A DNA stretch of 18,951 nt from an uncultured Phascolarctobacterium sp. (lineage in GTDB: Bacteria; Bacillota; Negativicutes; Acidaminococcales; Acidaminococcaceae). The notes under the pieces were generated by a model that worked only from the letters and a program-made list of their open reading frames with translations, ran no database searches and was not told the origin of the DNA. The stretch spans positions 1 through 18,951 of the forward strand of contig USBV01000012.1 in NCBI GenBank assembly GCA_900553055.1, given 5' to 3'. This document shows positions 1 through 7,058 of this stretch, piece after piece. Each line of letters opens with the position of its first letter. Positions within the stretch are counted from its first letter, which is position 1. Both the position numbers and the translations under genes were made by a program.

Positions 1-806
1 TCCATACGGCTAAAATGAAGTGTGAGCGGCAAAGCCTTCAGCGAGTCACATTCCGCCTGCGTTATATAGCCGGCTTTCTGCATTTGTTCCAAAACCGTAT
101 TACGTCGTCCGCGTGTCCGCTCGTTATGGCGCCTGGGATTAAAATAAGAGGGATTCTTACACATTCCGACAAGTGTCGCCGCTTCCTCGATCTTCAACGT
201 CTTGGGCGTCTTTCCGAAATAAACACGGGCAGCAGACTGGATTCCCACGGCATTATAAAGAAAGTCAAACTTATTCAGGTACATATTAATGATCTCTTCC
301 TTCGTATAATAACGTTCAAGCTGGACGGCAATCACCCACTCGATCGGTTTCTGGAACAAACGTTCCATCACATTGTCAACACTTGGAGAAAACAATTGCT
401 TTGCCAATTGTTGCGTAATGGTACTACCACCACCACCACTTTTCTGCATCAAAATGCCTCTCTTAACAACTGCACGAAACAGTCCCTGCGCATCGATACC
501 GCTATGTTCGGCAAAACGGACATCTTCCGTTGCGATCAACGCCTTCACCAAATCGGGAGATAGATCGTTATAATTGACCATGATACGGTTATCCTGGCTA
601 TGCGCATAGATACCGAGTGTTTTCCCATCAGCAGACACGACCTGTGAAGCATATTTATCAATCGGGTTTTCAAGCTGTTCGACCGGTGGCATATAGCCTA
701 TCGAGCCTTTGGCTATTGCTGAAAACAATAAAACTACAGCACCTACCGCTATCGCAAACAGCAGCCAGAACGAAATTATAATACCTTTTGTTACCTTTGA
801 AACCAC
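1..806 (-). CDS. Penicillin-binding protein 1A-type glycosyltransferase (GT51), 3' part cut by window edge
   Basis: This is the N-terminal ~268 residues of a class A penicillin-binding protein, which polymerises lipid II into glycan strands on the periplasmic face of the inner membrane. Reading the minus strand from the GTG at 806 gives a short cytoplasmic start, one membrane anchor (about residues 7-32), then the GT51 domain. The catalytic motif EDVRFAEHSG lies at 94-103 (Glu94 being the expected catalytic base), followed by GGSTITQQLAKQ at about 126-137 and the family block containing YYTKEEIINMYLNK. An in-frame stop lies just upstream, so GTG at 806 is the only plausible start, with MVSKVTKG as N-terminus. 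The transpeptidase domain would lie beyond position 1 and is not visible. No Shine-Dalgarno is seen, as is usual in Bacteroidota. Family assignment is certain; whether it is the 1A or 1C subtype cannot be settled from this half. Confidence 0.93.
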   Translation of the reverse strand, partial: MVSKVTKGIIISFWLLFAIAVGAVVLLFSAIAKGSIGYMPPVEQLENPIDKYASQVVSADGKTLGIYAHSQDNRIMVNYNDLSPDLVKALIATEDVRFAEHSGIDAQGLFRAVVKRGILMQKSGGGGSTITQQLAKQLFSPSVDNVMERLFQKPIEWVIAVQLERYYTKEEIINMYLNKFDFLYNAVGIQSAARVYFGKTPKTLKIEEAATLVGMCKNPSYFNPRRHNERTRGRRNTVLEQMQKAGYITQAECDSLKALPLTLHFSRM

Positions 807-833
807 TTTTCTCTATTTTTCTTGTTTTGGGCA

Positions 834-841
834 CAAAGGTA
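834..841 (-). promoter_or_regulatory. Bacteroidetes -7 promoter box for the PBP gene
   Basis: On the minus strand the 8-mer TACCTTTG matches the Bacteroidetes -7 consensus TAnnTTTG and lies about 28 nt upstream of the GTG start. No convincing -33 TTTG is seen. It sits in the 81-nt gap after the YeiH stop, so the PBP gene probably has its own promoter. Confidence 0.55.
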
Positions 842-887
842 ATAATTTATTAAGACACTCCCTCACCACAGCATCAAGCAATTTATG

Positions 888-1934
888 TTAAACCAAATAC
901 TTCGCCAACAAATAGCCACCACCTAACAACCAGATATACAATACTGCCGCCAAGATGAAAGGTTTCGCTCCGGCTTTCTTAAACTTCTCGATACTAGTTT
1001 CCGTACCCAATGCCGTCATGGCCATCGTCAACATAAATGTATCTATATTATTGATCCCGTCCACAACTGCATGAGGCAACAGATCAAAAGAATTAAAACC
1101 AATCGCAGCCAGGAAACCGAAAGCAAACCACGGGATTGTGATCTTACCCCGTTTTGCTGTAACGGCTGCTGTTTCCTTTACGCTATCAGATACGGCTTTC
1201 ACGGCGGTACGCGCCAAAGCAAAACTCATCATCACCAAGACGGGAGCCAGCATCATAACGCGAATCATTTTCACAATAATAGCCGTATCCGAAATTTCCT
1301 TTCCCATAGCGTTACCGGCTCCTACCACATGAGCTACCTCATGCAAGGTCGCACCCGTATAAAGTCCCATTTGCTCCGGGTCTAAATCAAGAATACCCGC
1401 ACGGTACATCACCGGATAAATAAACATAGAAAGCGTACCGAAAATCACGACTGTCGATACGGCAACCGCCGTCTTATGAGCCTCGCACTTCACGACCGGT
1501 TCAGCGCCCAATACCGCGGCAGCCCCGCAAATAGCGCTACCCGTGGCGGTCAGTAAAGCAAGGTCTTTATCCATTTTCATCAATCGCCCCACCCAAACAC
1601 CGATCAAGATGGTAAGCACCACGATCACCATATCGATCAGGATTGCCGGAAGGCCGATCGCAATCACGCTCTGGAAGGTCAGCTTAAACCCATATAGTAC
1701 GATACCCGCACGAAGCACTTGCTTAGTACAAAACAGGATACCCGGAACCCACGTCTCCGGCAAATGGTTTCTTAGGCTGTTGGCGTACAACATACCTAAA
1801 ATAATACCGACAATCAGCGGACTGAATGACAATTGTTTAATAAACTGGAACTCCGCGATATAGAATGCGGAACAAGAGAAAAGGGCTATCAGCAAGACAC
1901 CATGTAATACGTTACCTCGTTTTTCACTAAACAT
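888..1934 (-). CDS. YeiH/UPF0324 family inner-membrane transporter (putative sulfate exporter)
   Basis: The 348-residue protein is almost entirely hydrophobic, with roughly ten membrane segments, and carries the hallmarks of the UPF0324/YeiH family (Conserved hypothetical protein 698): SPLIVGIILGMLYAN near the N-terminus, ATGSAICGAAAV in the middle, and GATLHEVAHVVGAG followed by the TALGTETSIEKFKKAG block near the end. Length matches the family (about 330-350). The family is annotated as putative sulfate exporter, but transport has not been firmly shown for most members. The gene lies 109 nt downstream of a LysR-type regulator in the same orientation, mirroring the yeiE-yeiH pairing of enterobacteria, so the regulator probably controls it. 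ATG at 1934 gives the family's normal N-terminus. Family sure; substrate unknown. Confidence 0.88.
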   Translation of the reverse strand: MFSEKRGNVLHGVLLIALFSCSAFYIAEFQFIKQLSFSPLIVGIILGMLYANSLRNHLPETWVPGILFCTKQVLRAGIVLYGFKLTFQSVIAIGLPAILIDMVIVVLTILIGVWVGRLMKMDKDLALLTATGSAICGAAAVLGAEPVVKCEAHKTAVAVSTVVIFGTLSMFIYPVMYRAGILDLDPEQMGLYTGATLHEVAHVVGAGNAMGKEISDTAIIVKMIRVMMLAPVLVMMSFALARTAVKAVSDSVKETAAVTAKRGKITIPWFAFGFLAAIGFNSFDLLPHAVVDGINNIDTFMLTMAMTALGTETSIEKFKKAGAKPFILAAVLYIWLLGGGYLLAKYLV

Positions 1935-1972
1935 AATTATTGATTTATTTAGTACAACATATCATTATTTGA

Positions 1973-1989
1973 TTTCGTTCGCGAAAGTA
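1973..1989 (-). promoter_or_regulatory. Promoter -7 box overlapped by a small inverted repeat, upstream of the YeiH-type gene
   Basis: On the minus strand TACTTTCG (plus 1982-1989) is one base from TAnnTTTG. It overlaps a 5-bp inverted repeat TTTCG-ttcg-CGAAA (1973-1986). A palindrome sitting on the -7 box about 50 nt upstream of the start would suit an operator, possibly for the adjacent LysR protein, but the repeat is short and no -33 element is clear. Confidence 0.35.
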
Positions 1990-2043
1990 CATATTTTCAT
2001 CCGATCCCTTACTTCACAAGTTTTTATAGCGAATAACCTAAAG

Positions 2044-2931
2044 TTATTGCCAATGTTGACTGGCAAAACGCATGAAACTTTCTTCCATACCGCTGTTCTG
2101 TCCCTGCGGCTCCACAAAGGAGAAAGTCCGTTCGGCCTTAAAGCCCTCAATATCGATCACTTTCAAACGTCCAGCCATCAGCTCACGTGTCACCGCCCGA
2201 ATAGAAAGAATTCCCAAAGCATCGGAATTTTCCAAGAATAATTTGATACTCTCCGTACTACCTAGCTGCAATAATACGTTCAATTGCGACAGTTTGATCT
2301 GGTGTTTTGCCAAGGTCCCCTCCAAGACCTCAAGCGTACCGGAGCCGTTTTCACGAAGTACTACGGGCAAAGCACAAAGTTGTTCCAACGTCAGTTCGTC
2401 ATAAGCAGCCAACTTAGACCCTACATGAGTGACAACCACTAACTCATCCTTCATAAAAGGTATATAATGCATCGTATTTTGACGGGTAGTCCCTTCCACC
2501 AATCCTAACGTTATTTTTCCATCTCGCAAAGCCAACTCTATATCCCGGCTATTCCCATTCAATACAGATACATGTATATCCGGAAACATCTTAATGAATA
2601 AAGCAAGCACGGGCGGAAGAACATATTGGGATATTGTCGTACTGGCACCTAAATGTAAATCCCCCAGAAAATTATTTGTCAACAGATTCATCTCGAAATC
2701 CAATTGACGATACGAAGCCAATAAGGAATGGGTATGCGAAAACAACAACTCGCCCGCACGAGTTAAACGGATCTGGCTACCTGTTCGTTCAAAGAGAGGC
2801 GTCTTATACTGAACCTCCAACTCATGGATATGCTTGCTAATAGCGGGTTGGCTAATGAACAATTCCCGGGACGCTTTCGTGAAGCTTAAGTTACAAGCTA
2901 CGCTATGAAATACTTTTAATCGAAAATCCAT
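2044..2931 (-). CDS. LysR-type transcriptional regulator (YeiE/CysL-like)
   Basis: A full-length LysR-type regulator of 295 residues. The N-terminal winged helix-turn-helix spans about 1-60, with the recognition region FTKASRELFISQPAISKH at about 17-34 and the ensuing RTGSQIRLTRAGE wing. The C-terminal effector domain (about 90-290) opens with GASTTISQYVLPPVLALF, a type I/II periplasmic-binding-protein fold that senses a small molecule. This opening is typical of the CysL/CbbR/YeiE branch. The gene is transcribed towards the YeiH-type transporter and shares an upstream region with the divergent DUF5106 gene. LysR proteins commonly regulate an adjacent gene, so the transporter is the likeliest target; the effector is unknown. 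ATG at 2931 gives the canonical LysR N-terminus. Confidence 0.93.
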   Translation of the reverse strand: MDFRLKVFHSVACNLSFTKASRELFISQPAISKHIHELEVQYKTPLFERTGSQIRLTRAGELLFSHTHSLLASYRQLDFEMNLLTNNFLGDLHLGASTTISQYVLPPVLALFIKMFPDIHVSVLNGNSRDIELALRDGKITLGLVEGTTRQNTMHYIPFMKDELVVVTHVGSKLAAYDELTLEQLCALPVVLRENGSGTLEVLEGTLAKHQIKLSQLNVLLQLGSTESIKLFLENSDALGILSIRAVTRELMAGRLKVIDIEGFKAERTFSFVEPQGQNSGMEESFMRFASQHWQ

Positions 2932-2961
2932 GATATTCTACCTTTTGCTGTTTTAATTTAA

Positions 2962-2969
2962 CAAAGATA
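2962..2969 (-). promoter_or_regulatory. -7 promoter box for the LysR gene
   Basis: TATCTTTG on the minus strand matches TAnnTTTG exactly, about 31 nt upstream of the ATG at 2931. It lies 12 nt from the oppositely oriented -7 box at 2982-2989, so the two genes share one compact divergent control region. Confidence 0.6.
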
Positions 2970-2981
2970 AAAAAAATACTA

Positions 2982-2989
2982 TATATTTG
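2982..2989 (+). promoter_or_regulatory. -7 promoter box for the DUF5106/M48 operon
   Basis: TATATTTG matches TAnnTTTG exactly. A start about 7-8 nt downstream would leave a leader of only about 16 nt before the ATG at 3013. A -33 TTTG is not clearly present; TTTA occurs at about 2957-2960. Confidence 0.6.
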
Positions 2990-3012
2990 TGGATTGAAAC
3001 ATAAATATATGA

Positions 3013-3942
3013 ATGAATATGAAATATCTATATGTTTTATTGTTGACGTTGACCGTCAACGCATGCAGTGGTCAACGCAATCAAAAAACGGAGGAATCCA
3101 ATGTAGCGCCACCCACCTTTGAAATGGTCTCGGTCCCCACCTTAATCACGGACCCAGTGGAAAGGGCCGAATATTTAGTGAAACATTATTGGGATAAATT
3201 CGACTTCAAGGATACGACCTATATCCATGAACCTCAAGTGACCGAGCAGGCATTATCCAACTATATAGATTTGATGAACTATGTCTCGCCTGCGGCTATG
3301 TCTTCTTCCGTAAAAGCGATGATGAAACAAACAGAACAAGACAGTGCCATGTTTCAGTACTTTTCCGAGATGATGGAGAAATATCTATACGACCCGAACT
3401 CCCCCCTAAGGAATGAGGAAATGTATATAGCAGTATTGGAATATCTTACCGAATCCTCGTCATTAAGCGATGTGGAAAAGATACGTCCCGCCCATTTGCT
3501 AGAGCTCGCATTAAAAAACAGAATCGGGACGCCTGCGACCGATTTCACGTACACATTAGCGAACGGACAAACCGGGAAATTATACAATATAAAAGCGGAT
3601 TATCTATTATTATTTTTCTATAATCCGGACTGCCATGCTTGTCAAGAAATAACCAGACAAATGGAATCGTCCTTCTTGATCAATGAATTTTCAAAAAGCA
3701 ACAAACTAAAGATCTTAGCCGTTTATCCGGACGAGGATCTGGACGCATGGAAAGAGCATGTTTCCGTCATGCCTAAAGATTGGATCAACTCATACGACAA
3801 AAGTGTTTCGCTTAAAAACGACGAGATCTACGACTTAAAAGCGATACCCACATTATATCTATTAAACAAAGAGAAAAAAGTATTGTTGAAAGACGCTACT
3901 TTTCAACAGATCGAAAATTATTTATCACAAACAACTAACTAA
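3013..3942 (+). CDS. DUF5106 / thioredoxin-like lipoprotein
   Basis: A 309-residue predicted lipoprotein: the signal peptide ends in the lipobox VNAC, making Cys18 the lipidation site. Residues about 35-170 resemble the Bacteroidota-specific DUF5106 region (for example RAEYLVKHYWDKFDF). Residues about 175-305 form a thioredoxin-like domain with the redox motif CHAC (Cys207, Cys210) after YNPD and the cis-proline in AIPT (Pro279). The layout suggests an envelope-anchored thiol oxidoreductase of the TlpA/ResA type, though its partner cannot be named. It is followed after 8 nt by a secreted M48 protease, presumably in one operon. A competing out-of-frame ATG lies at 3009; the 3013 frame is open for the whole gene, and a second in-frame ATG is at 3019. 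Domain assignment is firm; physiological role is inferred. Confidence 0.88.
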   Translation: MNMKYLYVLLLTLTVNACSGQRNQKTEESNVAPPTFEMVSVPTLITDPVERAEYLVKHYWDKFDFKDTTYIHEPQVTEQALSNYIDLMNYVSPAAMSSSVKAMMKQTEQDSAMFQYFSEMMEKYLYDPNSPLRNEEMYIAVLEYLTESSSLSDVEKIRPAHLLELALKNRIGTPATDFTYTLANGQTGKLYNIKADYLLLFFYNPDCHACQEITRQMESSFLINEFSKSNKLKILAVYPDEDLDAWKEHVSVMPKDWINSYDKSVSLKNDEIYDLKAIPTLYLLNKEKKVLLKDATFQQIENYLSQTTN

Positions 3943-3950
3943 TTTAAAAC

Positions 3951-4748
3951 ATGAAAAAAATCTTATTGTCCTTGGCTTTCTTAGCAGGAGTGAGCCTAAC
4001 GGTTTCCGCCCAATTCAAGATTGGCGGCAAGACCATTAATACGAAAAAAGTGATTAATGCCGCGACTGATGTAGCGCATGCCGCTACTCTATCCGACGAG
4101 GATGTAGCCAAAATGGCAAAAGAGTACATCCAATGGATGGACACTCATAACGAGGTAGCAGGTCCGGATACGGAAATGGGACAACGCTTGGAACGCTTGA
4201 CCGCCAATGTAAAGAAAGTTTCCGGCCTAGACTTAAACTTTAAAGTATATAATGTAGTAGATGTAAACGCTTTCGCCTGTGGAGACGGAAGTGTACGCGT
4301 ATGTGGCGGATTGATGAAAATCATGGACGATGACGAGGTATTCGCCGTTATCGGTCATGAGATCGGGCACGTCGTTCATTCCGACTCTAAAGACGCCATG
4401 AAAAACGCTTACTTGACCTCCGCCGCTAAAAACGCCGCCGGAGCTGTAAGTGGAACCGTATCCAAACTGACCGACTCTCAACTGGGAGACATGGCACAGG
4501 CCTTGGCCGGCGCTCAATATTCCCAGAAACAAGAGTATGAGGCGGACGAATTCGGTTTCCAGTTTTGTATAGATAACGGGCGAGATCCGTACGGAATGTC
4601 TAACTCATTAAATAAATTGTTACAACTGAGTGAGTCGGAAGCTAAATCGTCCAAGTTTATGCAGATGTTCTCAAGCCATCCCGAAACTCAAAAACGTGCC
4701 GATCGGGTAAAAGAGAAGGCCGATGAGTACGTGAAAAGCAAGCAATAA
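3951..4748 (+). CDS. Secreted M48 family zinc metalloprotease
   Basis: A 265-residue protein with a Sec signal peptide (cleavage after about residue 20, SVSA before Q) and no lipobox, so it should be soluble in the periplasm. The zinc site HEIGH is at 136-140 (His136, Glu137, His140), and the downstream EYEADEFG at 195-202 supplies the expected third ligand and the family AD pair. The C-terminal FSSHPETQKRADRV is also typical of the short BepA/LoiP-like M48 proteins, which act in outer-membrane protein quality control. It lacks the TPR repeats of BepA and is close to LoiP in size. It lies 8 nt after the thioredoxin-like lipoprotein, so the pair may work on envelope proteins, with disulfide handling plus proteolysis; this link is an inference. 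The mature protein has Cys110 and Cys118, which could form a disulfide. Confidence 0.92.
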   Translation: MKKILLSLAFLAGVSLTVSAQFKIGGKTINTKKVINAATDVAHAATLSDEDVAKMAKEYIQWMDTHNEVAGPDTEMGQRLERLTANVKKVSGLDLNFKVYNVVDVNAFACGDGSVRVCGGLMKIMDDDEVFAVIGHEIGHVVHSDSKDAMKNAYLTSAAKNAAGAVSGTVSKLTDSQLGDMAQALAGAQYSQKQEYEADEFGFQFCIDNGRDPYGMSNSLNKLLQLSESEAKSSKFMQMFSSHPETQKRADRVKEKADEYVKSKQ

Positions 4749-4757
4749 CTGTTAACG

Positions 4758-4776
4758 GTCCTTTAGCAGGAAGGAC
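4758..4776 (+). terminator. Weak hairpin after the M48 gene
   Basis: A 6-bp stem, GTCCTT pairing with AAGGAC around a 7-nt loop, starts 10 nt after the M48 stop. It is followed by an AT-rich stretch without a real T tract, so it is at best a weak terminator or an RNA-stabilising 3' hairpin. Confidence 0.3.
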
Positions 4777-4846
4777 TATTATTAAAATAAAGCTAACGTA
4801 TCAAGGATTCGCGCCACGAAATCATGCTGTACAACATAAAATACTA

Positions 4847-4854
4847 TATATTTA
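4847..4854 (+). promoter_or_regulatory. Possible -7 box for the candidate small RNA
   Basis: TATATTTA differs from TAnnTTTG only in the last base and lies directly before the first hairpin of the candidate RNA. No clear -33 element is visible. Confidence 0.35.
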
Positions 4855-4930
4855 CACCGTGTTTTTCATGGTATTAGATTTAAGGTTAGCAATGAAGATT
4901 GGTCGTCCGTGACGGATGACCATTTTTTTT
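4855..4930 (+). ncRNA. Candidate ~75-nt structured small RNA ending in a strong terminator
   Basis: The 237-nt gap between the M48 and kinase genes has no protein gene but a compact unit: a near-consensus -7 box, then a 6-bp hairpin ACCGTG-TTTTT-CATGGT (4856-4872, one G-U pair), then an unpaired stretch reading ATTAGATTTAAGGTTAGC, then a 10-bp terminator stem with eight Ts. The unit is self-contained and separated from the M48 stop by about 100 nt. The middle sequence resembles a motif I believe recurs in Bacteroidales intergenic regions, but I cannot verify this here. It could instead be the 3' end of a long M48 operon transcript. No coding potential is seen. Confidence 0.45.
4900..4930 (+). 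terminator. Strong rho-independent terminator
   Basis: Stem TGGTCGTCCG (4900-4909), loop TGA and CGGATGACCA (4913-4922) pair over 10 bp with one G-U wobble, followed directly by eight Ts (4923-4930). It ends the candidate small RNA or the M48 operon and insulates the kinase promoter 3 nt further on. Confidence 0.85.
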
Positions 4931-4932
4931 GC

Positions 4933-4961
4933 TTTGATAATCAAAAAAACTTCTACCTTTG
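4933..4961 (+). promoter_or_regulatory. Bacteroidetes promoter for the sensor kinase
   Basis: TTTG at 4933-4936 (-33 type) and TACCTTTG at 4954-4961 (-7 type) are separated by 17 nt and match the Bacteroidetes sigma consensus. Transcription would start near 4968, about 18 nt before the ATG at 4986. This makes the in-frame TTG at 4959 impossible as a start. Confidence 0.75.
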
Positions 4962-4985
4962 CAAAAGATCTATCTATTAAGAATC

Positions 4986-6986
4986 ATGAAACACACACAT
5001 AAATATTTAATTTTTGCCATATTCATATTTCTTGTCTCTTTGTTAACCCTAGGTTGCCAAGAAAAAGAAGAAAAGAAAGTTGTGCTTATCCATTCTTTTG
5101 AGCAAAAGAAAGATACCTACCCGATTTTTAATGAAGTGCTGGAACGAACATTCAATAAGCAAAAAATAAACCCGAAGATTCATACATTCTATCTAGATTG
5201 CGAGCAATATCTGGATAGTGCCGAAATAGCCCGAATGTATAATTATATTGACTCGATCAAAGAGATTAAACCCGATATCATATTAGTAAACGATGATCAA
5301 GCTTGCTACTCTTTATTAGCTTGCGGACACCCGTATCTAAAAGAAATACCGATTGTTTTCGCCGGCGTAAATTATCCGAATTGGTCGCTTTTAAAGAAGT
5401 ACCCCAATGTTACCGGACTACACGACAAACAAGACTTCATCAAGAATATAGAATTTATACATAAATTATTCGGAGTATTGCAAATCCAGATTCCTTGCGA
5501 CCGGACAATCCTTGGAAGAAAATCCTTTAATGACTTTTGGCAACAAATACAAGGACACCCGGAAATAGAAATAATCCGCCTTAAAATCCGGGGGCTAGAG
5601 TTAGATAAAATCGGAACAAATGACAGTCTATTTGTAAAGAGGCTCATAGACCTTACCCAAAATGGCACTCAGATGCGGTCGCTACCGGGAAAAAACTGTA
5701 TCGCAAAAATAAATACCCTTCCATACCGAGTTTTACCGGGATCTTCTTTGCTCTTTAATTTGTCCGGCACTCTGGATCAAAGCACTTATCTAGATATAAA
5801 ATACGATCATACCTCCGAAGCTTTTTATCAATTAGTCAATTATCCCAGCTTCTCCGCTCATTACGAACCGATTCAATATCATCCGGCTAAAAGACGGAAT
5901 CGATACATCGGAGGTTATTTCACATCCGTAGAAATACAAGCACGAGAACAGGCGGAAATGGCTTCGTTAGTGTTGAAAGGGACCCCTGTCGTAGAAATTC
6001 CGATCAAAGAAAGCAGTAAGGAATATATTCTCGTATGGCATACCATAAAAGCATGGGGAATACCTATCGAGAAGATCCCTTCTTATGCCCGTTTAGTCAA
6101 TATCCCTTTTTATGAGCTATACAAGAAACAGCTAATCGCTTTCATTTGCGTAGCGTTCATTTTTATCAATATCGTTGCCACGGGATTATGGAAGCTATAT
6201 TCCAGAGAACAGAAATATAAGAAATTAGCGCAAGCCAATTTGGTAAAACAGAACAAGGAACTGGAAGTAGCCTTAGAGAAGGCTAAAGAGTCCGACCAAA
6301 TGAAATCGGCATTTTTAGCGAATATGAGCCATGAGATACGGACTCCATTGAACGCTATTGTCGGATTCTCGAATCTTATGAACACAGACATCGAGCTTAG
6401 TAAGGAAGAACGGGAAAACTTTACCGAGTTAATCAATACGAACAGCGATCTGTTATTGAACCTTATCAATGATATCTTAGATCTTTCCCGTATCGAATCG
6501 GGCCGTATGTCATTCTCTTTCCAGCAATATTCTCTAAATGAATTAATAAGCACGATTTACCAGACTTTCCAAGTTTTAATGCCGGAGAACGTAGAACTTC
6601 GTATGCAAATACCGGAAAAAAGCATATCCATTCCCACGGATAAGTTTCGGTTGACACAAGTGATTACCAACTTTCTTAGCAACGCTATTAAATTCACGCA
6701 AAAGGGATATATATTGATTGGTTATGAATACCGAGAGGAAGAGCGGCATGTACATATTTTCGTAGAAGATACCGGCATTGGTATCCCGAAAGAAAAGCAA
6801 GACGCCGTTTTCAATCGTTTCACGAAACTGGATGAATTCGCCAAAGGTACCGGCTTGGGACTATCCATTTGCAAAGTGATAGCCGAACGTTTCGATGGGT
6901 ATATCGCCGTAGAGTCCGAAATAGGAAAAGGAAGCCGTTTTTCCATTATCCTTCCCCTTAACCCCAAACACACTGAAAGTGATTAA
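4986..6986 (+). CDS. Sensor histidine kinase with substrate-binding-protein-like periplasmic domain and a lipobox
   Basis: A 666-residue sensor kinase. The N-terminus is a signal sequence with a lipobox-like LTLGC (Cys24). Residues about 30-340 read as a periplasmic domain like ABC-transporter substrate-binding proteins (for example KPDIILVNDDQACYSLL, EIPIVFAGVNYPNW). One membrane segment lies at about 381-402, then a coiled linker. The HisKA motif has the phospho-acceptor His449 in NMSHEIRTPLN; the HATPase_c domain has the N box NFLSNAIKFT (Asn562, Asn566), DTGIGIP (Asp595) and GTGLGLS. All kinase motifs are intact. There is no receiver domain and no response regulator nearby, so it is an orphan whose partner and ligand are unknown. 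A kinase with both a lipid anchor and a membrane helix would be unusual; the lipobox may simply be an uncleaved membrane signal. ATG 4986 follows the promoter. Confidence 0.9.
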   Translation: MKHTHKYLIFAIFIFLVSLLTLGCQEKEEKKVVLIHSFEQKKDTYPIFNEVLERTFNKQKINPKIHTFYLDCEQYLDSAEIARMYNYIDSIKEIKPDIILVNDDQACYSLLACGHPYLKEIPIVFAGVNYPNWSLLKKYPNVTGLHDKQDFIKNIEFIHKLFGVLQIQIPCDRTILGRKSFNDFWQQIQGHPEIEIIRLKIRGLELDKIGTNDSLFVKRLIDLTQNGTQMRSLPGKNCIAKINTLPYRVLPGSSLLFNLSGTLDQSTYLDIKYDHTSEAFYQLVNYPSFSAHYEPIQYHPAKRRNRYIGGYFTSVEIQAREQAEMASLVLKGTPVVEIPIKESSKEYILVWHTIKAWGIPIEKIPSYARLVNIPFYELYKKQLIAFICVAFIFINIVATGLWKLYSREQKYKKLAQANLVKQNKELEVALEKAKESDQMKSAFLANMSHEIRTPLNAIVGFSNLMNTDIELSKEERENFTELINTNSDLLLNLINDILDLSRIESGRMSFSFQQYSLNELISTIYQTFQVLMPENVELRMQIPEKSISIPTDKFRLTQVITNFLSNAIKFTQKGYILIGYEYREEERHVHIFVEDTGIGIPKEKQDAVFNRFTKLDEFAKGTGLGLSICKVIAERFDGYIAVESEIGKGSRFSIILPLNPKHTESD

Positions 6987-7020
6987 TCACATTTATTCGC
7001 GATAATCCCGAAAATAATAT

Positions 7021-7028
7021 TACTTTTG
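7021..7028 (+). promoter_or_regulatory. -7 promoter box for the bfn-nupC operon
   Basis: TACTTTTG matches TAnnTTTG and lies 31 nt upstream of the GTG at 7059. No -33 TTTG is clear. A start near 7035 rules out the in-frame TTG at 7026 as the translation start. Confidence 0.55.
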
Positions 7029-7058
7029 CTTTTGTATACAATTTTAAATTTCAGATCT

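Noticed and set aside
15..563. Plus-strand open frame of 182 codons
   Set aside because: It is antisense to the GT51 penicillin-binding protein, whose catalytic motifs are intact on the minus strand; the plus-strand product has no recognisable domain.
4959..4985. TTG start adding nine residues to the sensor kinase
   Set aside because: It overlaps the -7 promoter box, so it would not be in the transcript; ATG 4986 begins a normal signal sequence.
7026..7058. TTG start of the BFN protein
   Set aside because: It falls inside the -7 box, and the extra residues are not part of the family N-terminus.
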